Positions 1 through 8,605 of a stretch of DNA of 64,000 nt are shown piece after piece. The first letter of the stretch is position 1; every line of letters begins with the position of its first letter. A program made the translations under genes and the position numbers. The notes beneath the pieces are model-generated. The model did no database searches and was not told the origin of the DNA. It worked only from the letters and a program-made list of their open reading frames with translations. The stretch is from CAIYZT01 sp031385445 (GTDB lineage: Bacteria > Pseudomonadota > Alphaproteobacteria > Rhodobacterales > Rhodobacteraceae): positions 37,052 through 101,051 of the forward strand of contig JANNBM010000018.1 of the NCBI GenBank assembly GCA_031385445.1, read 5' to 3'.

Positions 1-1
1 C

Positions 2-241
2 GCCAATGTCACCGCGTTCAAGGCGGTGATTGACGCCAATCCTGCGGGCGCACTTGTGCTTGCGGGCCCCACCTTTGCTGGCGGCGTGCTTGGCCTTGGC
101 ACCACAAACGTCGCCCTGCGCCAAGACGACGTTGCCTTGAAGGCGGCCTTCGACAAGGCCATCACCGAGGTCAACACTGATGGCACCAACAAGGCGCTGA
201 CCGAAAAGTGGTTCGGCGTGGATATCTCTGTTCACGAGTGA
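2..241 (+). CDS. Amino-acid ABC transporter substrate-binding protein, C-terminal end (cut by window edge)
   Basis: The frame is open from the window edge and ends at TGA 239-241, leaving about 79 residues of the C-terminal lobe. The terminal pattern NKALTEKWFGVDIS resembles the last helix and strand of family-3 periplasmic solute-binding proteins (HisJ/OccT type), which hand polar amino acids or opines to an ABC importer. Matching permease and ATPase genes follow at 3289-5512, with three oxidase genes between, so binding protein, oxidase and importer probably form one catabolic unit. The signal peptide and N-terminal lobe lie outside the window. The ligand cannot be told from this piece. Confidence 0.75.
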   Translation, partial: ANVTAFKAVIDANPAGALVLAGPTFAGGVLGLGTTNVALRQDDVALKAAFDKAITEVNTDGTNKALTEKWFGVDISVHE

Positions 242-327
242 TCATTGACAGGTTGGCCCCGGTGCTTGACGCCGGGGCCAATGACCAAGGCGCTACGGGC
301 GCCAGAATTCATCCAACAGGTTCCCCC

Positions 328-627
328 ATGTTCACGCCCGTTGCCGCGCTTTCGCAAAGCGTAACCCTTCACTTCGACGGCCAGCCCATCGCAGCCCGAA
401 AAGGCGAAACACTGGCCGCCTGTCTGCTGCGCGCGGGCGTGCGGGCCTTTCGCACCACGCCGGTCAGTGGCGCACCAAGGCTGCCCTATTGCATGATCGG
501 GCATTGCTTTGAGTGTTTGGTCGAGATCGACGGAAAAGGCAGCCAGCAGGCCTGCTTAACATGGGTCGAAGATGGCATGTGCGTTTGGCACCAGGACGGC
601 GCGGCCCGAATTCCGGGCGGGATCTGA
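328..627 (+). CDS. Small [2Fe-2S]-binding subunit of a heteromeric FAD oxidase (HcnA-like)
   Basis: A 99-residue ferredoxin-like protein. The cysteine pattern YCMIGHCFEC (C-x4-C-x2-C) followed by a fourth Cys in QQAC matches a plant-type [2Fe-2S] fold, as in HcnA and the small subunits of proline, opine and sarcosine oxidases. It would pass electrons between the two flavoprotein subunits encoded just downstream. ATG 328 is preferred because the extra upstream open frame overlaps the end of the binding-protein gene and does not look like protein. The stop (625-627) is one base from the next ATG (629), so the three oxidase genes are translationally packed. The substrate is unknown; the neighbouring importer suggests an amino acid or opine. 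Confidence 0.8.
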   Translation: MFTPVAALSQSVTLHFDGQPIAARKGETLAACLLRAGVRAFRTTPVSGAPRLPYCMIGHCFECLVEIDGKGSQQACLTWVEDGMCVWHQDGAARIPGGI

Positions 628-628
628 A

Positions 629-2143
629 ATGCAGTTGCCCCTTCACCATGATGCCGCGCGCCCGCAGGACAACGCGGATGTGATCGTGATCGGGGCGGGT
701 CCGGCAGGCATGGCGGCCGCTGTTGCGCTGGCCGCCGCTGGCCTGAGGGTCATCGTGCTGGACATGCAGGCCGCCCCTGGCGGACAAATCTTTCGCGGGC
801 TTGAGGCGAATTTTACGGATGCACCCGAGAGCGATGCACTGCTGGCGGCGCTTGGGCCGGCATATGCCGCCGGGCGGGCTGTGATTGATCGTTTCCGAAC
901 CACGCCGGGCATCGACTTTCGCCCCGAACATACGGTCTGGGAGCTGCGCCCTGATGGCACTGTGGGGTGGCTTCACGGGCAGAGCGCGGGCTAACTGCGT
1001 GCGCGCCACATCATCCTGGCGAATGGCGCGATGGAGCGGCCCGTGCCGTTTGTCGGCTGGACCCTGCCGGGCGTCATGTCGGCGGGCGCTGTGCAGACTC
1101 TGCTGAAAGCCGGGCGGATGAAACCCTCGGGCCGGGTTGTGCTTGCAGGGACCGGGCCGTTGATCTTTCTGCTGGCCGATCAGATGCGAAAGCTTGGCGT
1201 GAAGCCCGCAATGATCGCGCGCACCGACCGGCTGGGCGACCAGATTGCAGCTGCACCGAAACTGCGGGCAGCGGCCATTCCCGCCGTTTTGAAAGGGCTG
1301 GGTTGGCTGGCCAGATTGCGACTTGCGGGGATTCCCGGTCTGCGCGGTGTGACCGGGCTTGAAGCGTTGGGGGCTGACCAGGTCAAAGCGGTGCAGATCA
1401 GGCGCGGTGCGCGCGTGGCCGAGGTGCCGTGCGATCTGCTGATCGTCCATGACGGGATCGTGCCAGCAACCGATCTGGCGCTGGGGGCGGGGCTGCAAAT
1501 GAAATGGCAAGCGCGCAATCTGACGTGGCAGCCAGTCACCAGCACTGATGGGCAATCCGTCATGGCACCCGGCCCCGCGTTGACCGACGGCCCTTGCCGC
1601 ATTCGCATCTGCGGCGATGCGCGGCTGATCGGCGGGGCAGAGGCTGCGATTGCCCATGGCCGCCATGCCGCCGCTGCCATTTTGCAAGAGGGTGGCAGCG
1701 CGTTGGCCGCCAAAGATCGGGCATCCACCCTTGCCGCCGTTCACCAAAGTCTGGCCGCGCGCCCCTTCCTTGACGCGGCCTTTCCGCCCGGATTGGCGGC
1801 GGCCTTGCCAAGGGATGACGCCATGGTTTGCCGCTGCGAAGAGATCACGGCAGAGGCGCTGCGGGCCAGGATCGCCCTTGGCGCACGCGACATCAACGAG
1901 TTCCGCGGAACCACCCGTTGCGGCATGGGCCCCTGTCAGGGGCGGAACTGCGCCGTTACGCTGGCAAGGATGATTGCCGAGGCGGCCGGGCAAGACCCGG
2001 TTCCCTTTCGCGCCCGCGAACCGGTGCGCCCGCTGTCGCTTGGCGCGCTTGCCAGCCTTGGCGGCGTCGATCCGCGTTTGGCAGAGGTCATCTCGCTGAA
2101 CGACAAGCCGCAGGTTGCCTGTGCGGGGGACGCGGATGTCTGA
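629..2143 (+). pseudogene. NAD(P)/FAD-dependent oxidoreductase with BFD-like [2Fe-2S] domain (HcnB/OoxA-like), interrupted by in-frame TAA
   Basis: Read through, this encodes about 504 residues. It has an FAD-binding VIVIGAGPAG motif near residue 40, the conserved RARHIILANGAMERP stretch after the break, a central Rossmann-type segment, and a C-terminal BFD-like [2Fe-2S] domain with CRC and CGMGPCQGRNC cysteines. It is the middle subunit of the HcnABC/OoxAB class of membrane-associated amine or opine oxidases. The frame is the same before and after TAA 992-994 (codon 122), and both flanks match the family, so this is a nonsense change (GAA to TAA would restore it) rather than a frameshift. 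A downstream ATG at 1031 has no obvious ribosome-binding site. The ATGTCTGA overlap with the next gene is intact. It may be a recent pseudogene or a base-call error. Confidence 0.75.
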
Positions 2144-3275
2144 TTTTCCGGCGGATGTGCTGATCGTGGGGGCCGGGGTGCAGGGCTGTGCCATCGCGCT
2201 GTTTTTGGCGCGAGCAGGTTTGCGTGTGACGGTCATCGAAAAGGGTATTGCCGGGCGGCAGGCCTCTGGGGTGAACGCGGGCGGGCTTCGGCTCTTGATG
2301 CGCGATTTGCGCGAGTACCCTTTGTCGTGCCGCGCGATGAAGCTGTGGGCGGATCTTCCGGGCCTTGTCGGTGACACCATTGACTGCGAGGTCCGGCTGG
2401 GCACCGCCCAAATCGCGGTGGCGATGGACAAGGCGGAATGGGATTGGTGCCAGTCACGCGCGGCCGAGATGCAACGCTGCGGGTATCTGAACGAAGACCT
2501 GATCGACGCTTCGGCCCTGCGTGCTTTGCTTCCGGGATTGTCCGATCGTGCTTTGGGGGGATTGATTTCGCGCGAAGACGGGCATGCAAATCCGGCCAAC
2601 ACCGCGCGCGCGTTCCAGCGTGCCGCCGAGGCGGCAGGGGCGCGGATTGTGCAGCGGTGCGCGCTGCGCGGCCTAAGGCAATCAAACGATGGCAGTTGGC
2701 GGGCCGATACGGAACACGGCACATTCTGCGCCGGTCAGGTGGTGAACTGCGCAGGCGCATGGGGTGCCAGCGTTGCCGCGATGGTGGGTGAAGACCTGCC
2801 GCTGGAAGCCCTGGCCCTGTCGATGATGGTTACGGCGCGGGTGAAGCTATTCATCACCCCGGTTGTGCTGGGCATTGACCAGCCGCTGTCGTTCAAACAA
2901 AGCGCCGCAGGATCGCTGGTGATCGGCGGCGGCATTGCGGGCAAGGCCTGCCTGCAAGAGGGCACATCCTTCACGGTGATGGACCGCATGACGGCGAGTG
3001 CGGCGGCCACAGTCGCGGCCTTTCCGGCACTTGCAAACATCCCGGTTCTGCGCACCTGGACAGGGCTTGAAGGCAAGACCCCGGACGGCATTCCCTATAT
3101 TGGCGAAAGTCGCGCCAACCCCGGCCTTTGGCACGTCTTTGGCTTTAGCGGTCACGGATTTCAGCTTGCGCCTGCTGTGGGCGAAGCCGTCGCCCGCGCC
3201 CTGATCAACGGCCGCGCCGACCCGATGCAGATGCCCTTTGCCCCGCAGCGTTTTACCGCAGGCAATCTTGCATGA
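2136..3275 (+). CDS. FAD-dependent oxidoreductase, DAO family (HcnC/OoxB-like catalytic subunit)
   Basis: A 379-residue flavoprotein of the D-amino-acid-oxidase/glycine-oxidase fold. It begins with a Rossmann motif (VLIVGAGVQG near residue 8) and ends with the family's C-terminal FAD region (GHGFQLAPAVGEAVA). It should hold the substrate-oxidising site of the three-subunit oxidase, whose other subunits are encoded at 328-627 and 629-2143. ATG 2136 overlaps the preceding stop by 8 bases, which points to translational coupling. Permease genes follow at once, so uptake and oxidation of the same amino acid or opine are probably co-expressed. If the broken upstream subunit is not made, this one may be present without its electron-transfer partner. 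Confidence 0.8.
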   Translation: MSDFPADVLIVGAGVQGCAIALFLARAGLRVTVIEKGIAGRQASGVNAGGLRLLMRDLREYPLSCRAMKLWADLPGLVGDTIDCEVRLGTAQIAVAMDKAEWDWCQSRAAEMQRCGYLNEDLIDASALRALLPGLSDRALGGLISREDGHANPANTARAFQRAAEAAGARIVQRCALRGLRQSNDGSWRADTEHGTFCAGQVVNCAGAWGASVAAMVGEDLPLEALALSMMVTARVKLFITPVVLGIDQPLSFKQSAAGSLVIGGGIAGKACLQEGTSFTVMDRMTASAAATVAAFPALANIPVLRTWTGLEGKTPDGIPYIGESRANPGLWHVFGFSGHGFQLAPAVGEAVARALINGRADPMQMPFAPQRFTAGNLA

Positions 3276-3288
3276 ACCGGCGCGCCCC

Positions 3289-4002
3289 ATGATGCTGGAC
3301 ATCTTCAAACTGTTGGGTTTTGGCCCCGAAGGCTGGGGGCAACCGCTGCTTTTGGCGAGCGGCGTCACGGTGACCGCCGCGATCTGCGGTTTCGCGCTTG
3401 GCGGGATCCTGGGGGTTTGCGGCGCGGCGCTAAAGCTGTCGCGCCATGGCGCGCTGCGGCTGATCGGGCAGCTTTACACCACAGTCTTCCGCGGCATCCC
3501 CGAAATTCTTGTGGTTTACCTGTTCTATTTCGGTGGCAGCGTCGTGCTGACGAAGGTGATGAACCTTGGCGGATTCCCCGGCTTCTTTTCGCTGCCGTCC
3601 TTCGTTATGGGCGTGCTTGCCATCGGCATCGTTTCCGGGGCCTACCAGACCGAGGCGTTCCGGGCTGGGTTTCTGCGGCTGGAGCGCGGCCAGATTGAGA
3701 CGGCAGCGGCCTGCGGGATGCCGCCCTTGCTGCGCCTGCGCCGGATTATCGCGCCGCAAACCCTGCGCTTTGCGCTGCCTGCGCTGGGCAATATCTGGCA
3801 GTCGGTGCTGAAGGAAACCTCGCTTTTGTCGGTGATCGGTCTGACCGAATTGCTGCGCCAAGCTGGAATAGCCGCCGGATCAACGCGCCAGCCGCTGCTG
3901 TTTTACGGCGTGGTTGCCTTGATATTTCTTGCCATCGGCAAGCTGACCGGGTTGGGCCTTGCCCAAGCGGAACGCCACCTCGCAAAACCCTGGAGCCGCT
4001 GA
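3289..4002 (+). CDS. Amino-acid ABC transporter permease (HisQ-like)
   Basis: A 237-residue inner-membrane permease of the polar-amino-acid family, with about five hydrophobic helices and the cytoplasmic EAA loop (QIETAAACGMPPLLRLRRII) that docks on the ATPase. It pairs with the HisM-like permease that starts two bases after its stop. Two adjacent ATGs (3289, 3292) are possible starts, and neither has a strong Shine-Dalgarno sequence, which fits coupling to the upstream oxidase gene ending at 3275. The heteromeric permease pair plus one ATPase is the His/Arg/opine importer architecture. Confidence 0.85.
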   Translation: MMLDIFKLLGFGPEGWGQPLLLASGVTVTAAICGFALGGILGVCGAALKLSRHGALRLIGQLYTTVFRGIPEILVVYLFYFGGSVVLTKVMNLGGFPGFFSLPSFVMGVLAIGIVSGAYQTEAFRAGFLRLERGQIETAAACGMPPLLRLRRIIAPQTLRFALPALGNIWQSVLKETSLLSVIGLTELLRQAGIAAGSTRQPLLFYGVVALIFLAIGKLTGLGLAQAERHLAKPWSR

Positions 4003-4003
4003 C

Positions 4004-4696
4004 ATGGATTGGGCCTTCGTGATTGATACGGGTCTGCAATTGCTGCCCGGTGTGCCGCTGGCGCTGCAACTTGCGGGGCTGTCGCTGTGCGTTGGGCTGG
4101 CTTTGGCGGTTTTGACCCATGCGGCGGCCATCGGCGCAATTGCACCTTTGCGCTGGATCGCCCGCGCGTACATCGATCTTTTCCGTGGAACGCCGCTTTT
4201 GGTGCAGATTTTCTTTATCTACTATGGGCTTGGCCAGATTCCGGCTATTCGAGCTTCGGTTTTGTGGCCCGTTCTGCGCGAGCCCTACTGGTGCGCGATT
4301 GTGGCGCTCGCGTTGAACACTTCGGCCTATACCGCCGAGATTATCCGCGGCGCATTGGCCGCCGTTCCCCGCGGAGAGATCGAAGCCGCGCGGGCCTGCG
4401 GCATGTCTGGCTTGCTGCTGCGCCGCCGCATCATCTGGCCCATTGCCCTGCGTCAAGGTTTGCCGATTTACAGCAGCGAGGCGATTTTGGTGCTGAAGGC
4501 CACCGCCCTGACCTCGACCATCACTCTGACCGAGGTGACGGGCATCGCGCACAAGCTGATCGCCTCATCTTACCGTGTTTTGGAAATTTTCGTCGCGGCA
4601 GGTGCCATCTATCTGGCCATGACCTTTGTGCTGACTCTGGCCTTCGGACTTTTCGAACGCAGGCTCAGCGCGCATCTGATCCAGGGCCGCGCCTGA
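4004..4696 (+). CDS. Amino-acid ABC transporter permease (HisM-like)
   Basis: A 230-residue partner of the HisQ-like permease. It has the same family fold, with a typical IDLFRGTPLLVQIFF segment and the EAA motif IEAARACGMS in the loop contacting the ATPase. ATG 4004 begins one base after the preceding TGA (4000-4002), so translation is probably coupled. Its substrate should be that of the periplasmic protein at the window start. Confidence 0.85.
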   Translation: MDWAFVIDTGLQLLPGVPLALQLAGLSLCVGLALAVLTHAAAIGAIAPLRWIARAYIDLFRGTPLLVQIFFIYYGLGQIPAIRASVLWPVLREPYWCAIVALALNTSAYTAEIIRGALAAVPRGEIEAARACGMSGLLLRRRIIWPIALRQGLPIYSSEAILVLKATALTSTITLTEVTGIAHKLIASSYRVLEIFVAAGAIYLAMTFVLTLAFGLFERRLSAHLIQGRA

Positions 4697-4720
4697 TGCC
4701 TTTTGAACCGGAGATCCCCG

Positions 4721-5512
4721 ATGACAAATGACCGCGCGGCGCAGGGCAAAACCGTGATCGCCACCGAAGACCTGCACAAGCGCTTTGGCTCGGTCGAAGT
4801 TCTGAGGGGCATTGATTTTCAGGCGCGTGACGGCGAGGTGGTTTCGATCCTCGGCGCCTCCGGCTCGGGTAAATCGACCTTCCTGCGCTGCCTGAATTTG
4901 CTGGAAATGCCCTCCGCCGGGCGATTGCATCTGCTTGGCGAAGAGGTGCGGCTGCGCACGGGCGGGGACGGCCCCAGTGTTGCGGACCGCAAACAGGTGG
5001 ACCGGCTGCGCACCGAAGTGGCCATGGTGTTTCAGAATTTCTGCCTGTGGAGCCATATGACGGTGCTTGAAAACCTGATGGAAGCGCCGCTTCACGTGCA
5101 GCGCCGCAGCCGGGCCGAAGTGCGCGATGAGGCCGAAGCGATGCTTGAACGGGTTGGCGTGACGGCGCGCGCGGCGGCCTATCCGGCGCAGCTGTCTGGC
5201 GGTCAGCAGCAGCGCGCGGCCATTGCGCGGGCGCTGGTCATGAAGCCGCAGGTCTTGCTGTTTGACGAGCCAACTTCGGCGCTGGACCCCGAACTTGTGG
5301 GCGAGGTGTTAAAGGTCATGCGCGATTTGGCGGCCGAAGGACGCACGATGCTGATTGTTACCCATGAGATGGCCTTTGCCCGCGATGTGTCCAGCCGGAT
5401 TGTGTTTCTGGACCAGGGCCGGATCGCCGCCGAAGGCACGCCGAAGGCGCTGTTCGGGGGCGGCGCCAGCGAGCGGTTCGAACAGTTCATCGCGCGGTTT
5501 AACCAAGGCTGA
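4721..5512 (+). CDS. Amino-acid ABC transporter ATP-binding protein (HisP-like)
   Basis: A 263-residue ATPase powering the importer. It has a Walker A (GASGSGKST, about residues 45-53), a signature motif LSGGQQQR, a Walker B LLFDEPTSALD and an H-loop THEMAF. ATG 4721 is chosen over an in-frame TTG at 4703 because a GGAGA Shine-Dalgarno sits 7 bases upstream of it. It closes the operon that starts before the window. No clear intrinsic terminator follows; the next 55 bases lead to the ribosome-binding site of the regulator region. Confidence 0.9.
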   Translation: MTNDRAAQGKTVIATEDLHKRFGSVEVLRGIDFQARDGEVVSILGASGSGKSTFLRCLNLLEMPSAGRLHLLGEEVRLRTGGDGPSVADRKQVDRLRTEVAMVFQNFCLWSHMTVLENLMEAPLHVQRRSRAEVRDEAEAMLERVGVTARAAAYPAQLSGGQQQRAAIARALVMKPQVLLFDEPTSALDPELVGEVLKVMRDLAAEGRTMLIVTHEMAFARDVSSRIVFLDQGRIAAEGTPKALFGGGASERFEQFIARFNQG

Positions 5513-5567
5513 TTGCGCGCGACCTTGGCAAATTCAGGTCCGCGTTGACTCTTGGGAGGTAAGGAAT

Positions 5568-5654
5568 ATGCTTTCCGTCGATCATCAGGGCCTTTGTGTT
5601 TCAGACAAGTTTTTCGGAACCGGGGGGTCAAAAGGGCGATTTTCAGGTGAATGA
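5568..5654 (+). other. 28-codon ORF with strong ribosome-binding site, overlapping the luxR-type gene
   Basis: ATG 5568 follows GGGAGGTAAGGA, one of the best Shine-Dalgarno sequences in the window, and opens a frame that stops at TGA 5652-5654. It overlaps the out-of-phase regulator gene. A run of six G at 5622-5627 lies inside it. With five G, this ATG would run in frame into the LuxR-type protein, so it may be the true start of that gene rather than a leader peptide. Confidence 0.45.
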
Positions 5655-6543
5655 CGCGCAGGACCTTGACGTTTGGGACGCTTCCGCAGGTGCCGCGGCC
5701 TTCGACGGGGACGTTTTTGCGGTGCAGCGGCGGCTGCGCGCAACTCTTCTGGATGTCGCCTTTATTCGGTATGTCCCCGCGCGCGACCTGGCGGCCCATA
5801 TGCTGCTTAACCTTGATGACCTGACAATGTGTTGGTCGCTTGCCACCAACTGGCTCCGACTTGAGCTTGGATGTCAGCGCGTCGATGCCGGGTTTGGAAC
5901 GCGGCGTGCCAAGGAGTACTACCCCGGCATTGCCGAGGCGAAGAACGCGGACTTTGATGTGCCCTCATTTGGCGGAGGGGCGGTCGATAACCGCGATCCT
6001 GTGATGCAGGCGATGTGGCAGGAAGCCCATCCGCTGGCCTTCAAGGACATCAAACAGGACCGGCGTGTGACACCGCGATTGCGGCAACGCATGTCGGGTG
6101 CGGGAACGCTGTCGAAATTCGGCGGCGCGCTGCGATCGGCAAATAGCAGCTATGGCCTGATCTGCGCCGACTGGACCGAACATATCGCACCGCAGGAGTC
6201 GGGTCTTTACGATTGCTTCGAGCAGACTGTTGCAGATGTTTTCAGCCCCATCATTGCCAGTGCAAAAGAGATCGCCGATTATCAGCAATTGCGCGTGGCC
6301 GGGCACGCAGGTCTGGCCTTTGGGCCGTCGGCATCCCTTTTCATGACGAATCTGACCCCTTCGGAAATCGAAGTCGCCCGTCTGGTCGCGACGGGGCTAA
6401 GTTACAAGGAAATCGCCCGAAGGCGCGGCCGGTCGTTTTCGACGATCGACCACCAGCTTCGCAGCATCCGGCAAAAGACCGGCGCTTCCAGCACCACAGC
6501 GCTTGTCAGCCTGCTATCCAAGGCTGATTTCGCGCTGAATTGA
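5596..6543 (+). CDS. LuxR-family transcriptional regulator
   Basis: About 315 residues in the longest form. The last 65 form a GerE/LuxR winged helix-turn-helix (LTPSEIEVARLVATGLSYKE, then IARRRGRS with STIDHQLRSIRQKTG). The N-terminal 230 residues are an unrecognised sensor region, so the inducer is unknown. The start is uncertain: GTG 5596 and GTG 5647 are in frame with poor ribosome-binding sites, while the well-initiated ATG 5568 is in another frame because of a G6 tract. A 20-bp palindrome lies 23 bases after its stop and upstream of the metX-like gene, a plausible operator. It may control the oxidase/importer operon, the downstream operon, or both. Confidence 0.8.
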   Translation: MFQTSFSEPGGQKGDFQVNDAQDLDVWDASAGAAAFDGDVFAVQRRLRATLLDVAFIRYVPARDLAAHMLLNLDDLTMCWSLATNWLRLELGCQRVDAGFGTRRAKEYYPGIAEAKNADFDVPSFGGGAVDNRDPVMQAMWQEAHPLAFKDIKQDRRVTPRLRQRMSGAGTLSKFGGALRSANSSYGLICADWTEHIAPQESGLYDCFEQTVADVFSPIIASAKEIADYQQLRVAGHAGLAFGPSASLFMTNLTPSEIEVARLVATGLSYKEIARRRGRSFSTIDHQLRSIRQKTGASSTTALVSLLSKADFALN

Positions 6544-6565
6544 CGCATGGGCCCTGCCGGACCCT

Positions 6566-6585
6566 TATCGCGAATCTTCGCGATA
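6566..6585. promoter_or_regulatory. 20-bp palindrome, candidate LuxR-type operator
   Basis: TATCGCGAATCTTCGCGATA is a 9-bp perfect inverted repeat with a 2-base centre. Its length and dyad shape match lux-box operators. It sits just after the LuxR-type gene and about 80 bases before the next start codon. A transcription terminator is less likely, because the nearest T run begins 15 bases after the stem. Confidence 0.45.
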
Positions 6586-6666
6586 GATCGCGTCCTGCTG
6601 TTTTTGCTACACCCATGAGGCACGTACATCATCCAAGGCCGGGTGATTGCCTTGGGAGGGGTGACT

Positions 6667-7710
6667 ATGAACAGTTTCTATGCGCCAGAAACGCAAGGGC
6701 AGTTTTCCCTTTTCGGCGTTGGAAATCTGGCGCTGGAAAGCGGGCAGACCCTGCGCGGTTGCAGTGTGGCGTACCGCACCTTGGGCGTTCTGAACGACGC
6801 CAAATCGAACGCCATCCTTGTCACCACGTGGTTTTCGGGCACGGGCAAAGTGATGGAGGAGGTCTATACCGGCGCAGCGCGCGCCCTGGACCCGGCCAAA
6901 TATTTCATCATCATCGCGGATCAGCTTGGCGGCGGCGTGTCATCTTCGGGCCATAACATGGCCGCGCCGCAAGCGATGGGAAAGTTTCCAAAGCTGAGCA
7001 TTGGCGATGATGTGACCGCCCAGCACAAGCTGATCACCGAACATTTTGGCATCGAAAAGCTGGCCCTCGTGGTTGGCGGGTCGATGGGCGGGCAGCAGGT
7101 TTATGAATGGGCGGTGCGCTATCCGGACTTGGTGGCGCGGGCGGCGGCGATTGCCGCCACAGCGCAGATTTCGCTGCATCAGACCGTGTTTGTCGGCACC
7201 TTGATTGACGCGATCACCTCTGATCCGGAATGGCGCGGGGGCTGGTACAAATCCGGCATGGATGTGCGGGCGGGCATGGACCGGATGGCAAAAATCGTGG
7301 CAACTGCCGGGTGGTCGACCGAGTTCTATCAAAGCAGGCGCTGGAATACGGTTCTGGGCATGTCGTCGTTGGATGATTTCATCAATGGGGTGATGAAAGC
7401 CTATTTTGAACCGATGGACCCGAATGTGCTGCTGGATCAGATGCACAAATGGCAGCGCGCCGATGTGGCCCGCCATACGGGCGGCGATCTGGCGGCGGCT
7501 TTGGCGCGGATTACGGCGAAAACCTATGTGATGCCGATCAGCCATGATCAGTTTTTCCCGCCGCAGGAATGCGCGCTGGATTGCGAAATGATCGCGAATG
7601 CCGAGCTGCACGTGATCCACTCTGAGGAAGGGCACATGGGGCTGAACGGTTTCGAGCCGGGATATATGAACCAGATTGACCGCTGTTTGACCAACCTTCT
7701 GAACACCTGA
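6667..7710 (+). CDS. MetX-like alpha/beta-hydrolase (homoserine O-acetyltransferase family)
   Basis: A 347-residue protein of the MetX fold. It has a nucleophile elbow GGSMGGQ (Ser near residue 139), an Asp in ISHDQFF (about 294) and a His in EEGHMGL (about 323), giving a full catalytic triad. Family members transfer acetyl or succinyl groups from CoA to homoserine or serine, but many paralogs are hydrolases. The gene leads an operon for an NMT1-type importer rather than methionine genes, so it may act on the imported compound. ATG 6667 is chosen for its GGGAGGGG ribosome-binding site; an upstream in-frame start at 6643 has none. Confidence 0.8.
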   Translation: MNSFYAPETQGQFSLFGVGNLALESGQTLRGCSVAYRTLGVLNDAKSNAILVTTWFSGTGKVMEEVYTGAARALDPAKYFIIIADQLGGGVSSSGHNMAAPQAMGKFPKLSIGDDVTAQHKLITEHFGIEKLALVVGGSMGGQQVYEWAVRYPDLVARAAAIAATAQISLHQTVFVGTLIDAITSDPEWRGGWYKSGMDVRAGMDRMAKIVATAGWSTEFYQSRRWNTVLGMSSLDDFINGVMKAYFEPMDPNVLLDQMHKWQRADVARHTGGDLAAALARITAKTYVMPISHDQFFPPQECALDCEMIANAELHVIHSEEGHMGLNGFEPGYMNQIDRCLTNLLNT

Positions 7711-7801
7711 CCCCCCCACATTCTGACCGAACCTCGCCGAGCCCCTGTTCTGCGATGCCGGGAAAGATGTGCCTTCAATTGCCTGAGAGGCGAGCGTAAC
7801 G

Positions 7802-8599
7802 ATGGAACATCAAGACAAAAGGTCACTTTTGGTGGCGGGGGCGTCCAAGGTTTATGGCACCTCTTCGGGCGCGATCCATGCCTTGCAGGACATCAATCTG
7901 ACGGTTGAGCCGGGCGAGTTCATCTCGATCGTCGGTCCGTCGGGCTGCGGGAAGACCACGCTTTTGTGGTCTATCGCGGGGCTGCACAAGTTAAGCTCGG
8001 GCACGATTTCGCTGGGGGGCGAGGTGATCGCCAAGCCGCATCCGAGCATCGGCATGATGTTTCAGGAAGCCAATCTTCTGCCCTGGCGCACCATTCGCAA
8101 AAACATCGAATTCCCGTTCGAGTTGCGCGGCCAAAAGCCCGACGGCACCCGCATCGAGGCGCTGTTGCAGCGGGTGGGCCTTGGCGGGTTTGGCGGCAAG
8201 ATGCCAAAGGAATTGTCGGGCGGCATGCAGCAGCGCGCGTCGATTGTGCGGGCATTGTCCAGCGATCCGGATGTTTTGCTTATGGATGAGCCGTTCGGCG
8301 CGCTGGACGCCTTTACCCGCGATGAGATGAACAAGCTGGTCGAAGAGATCTGGATCGAGGCGCGCAAGACCGTGGTTTTGATCACCCATTCCATCGCCGA
8401 GGCGGTGTTTCTGGCTGACAAGGTTTACATCATGTCGGCCCGTCCCGGCCGGATTGCCCGCTTTGTCGACGTGCCCTTTGCGCGGCCACGCTCGCTTGCG
8501 CTGATGGAACAGCGCGATTTCTTCGATCTGGTGAACGAGATCAAGCACGACATTCAACATCAACCAACCGGCCGCCCGCACGCGGCTGCGGCGGAGTAG
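7802..8599 (+). CDS. ABC transporter ATP-binding protein (SsuB/TauB/ThiZ type)
   Basis: A 265-residue ATPase with Walker A GPSGCGKTT, the LPWRTI segment typical of nitrate/sulfonate/taurine importers, signature LSGGMQQR and Walker B LLMDEPFGALD. It energises the permease encoded at 8606 and the binding protein at 9499. Its start lies 91 bases after the metX-like gene with no evident terminator, so all four genes may be one transcript. The substrate class of this transporter family includes sulfonates, nitrate and pyrimidine precursors; sequence alone does not choose between them. Confidence 0.85.
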   Translation: MEHQDKRSLLVAGASKVYGTSSGAIHALQDINLTVEPGEFISIVGPSGCGKTTLLWSIAGLHKLSSGTISLGGEVIAKPHPSIGMMFQEANLLPWRTIRKNIEFPFELRGQKPDGTRIEALLQRVGLGGFGGKMPKELSGGMQQRASIVRALSSDPDVLLMDEPFGALDAFTRDEMNKLVEEIWIEARKTVVLITHSIAEAVFLADKVYIMSARPGRIARFVDVPFARPRSLALMEQRDFFDLVNEIKHDIQHQPTGRPHAAAAE

Positions 8600-8605
8600 C
8601 GGCAG

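Noticed and set aside
992..994. Recoding of the stop as selenocysteine or pyrrolysine
   Set aside because: The codon is TAA, which is not used for either residue, and related sequences have an ordinary residue here.
464..2722. A 752-codon open frame on the minus strand across the oxidase genes
   Set aside because: It lies opposite three recognisable flavoprotein and Fe-S genes, has no family resemblance, and is explained by high G+C codon use.
7711..7801. TPP riboswitch before the NMT1-type importer (CTGAGA seen near 7782)
   Set aside because: The conserved GGGGTGC and downstream GAACCTGA/TAATACC blocks are absent and the region is too short.
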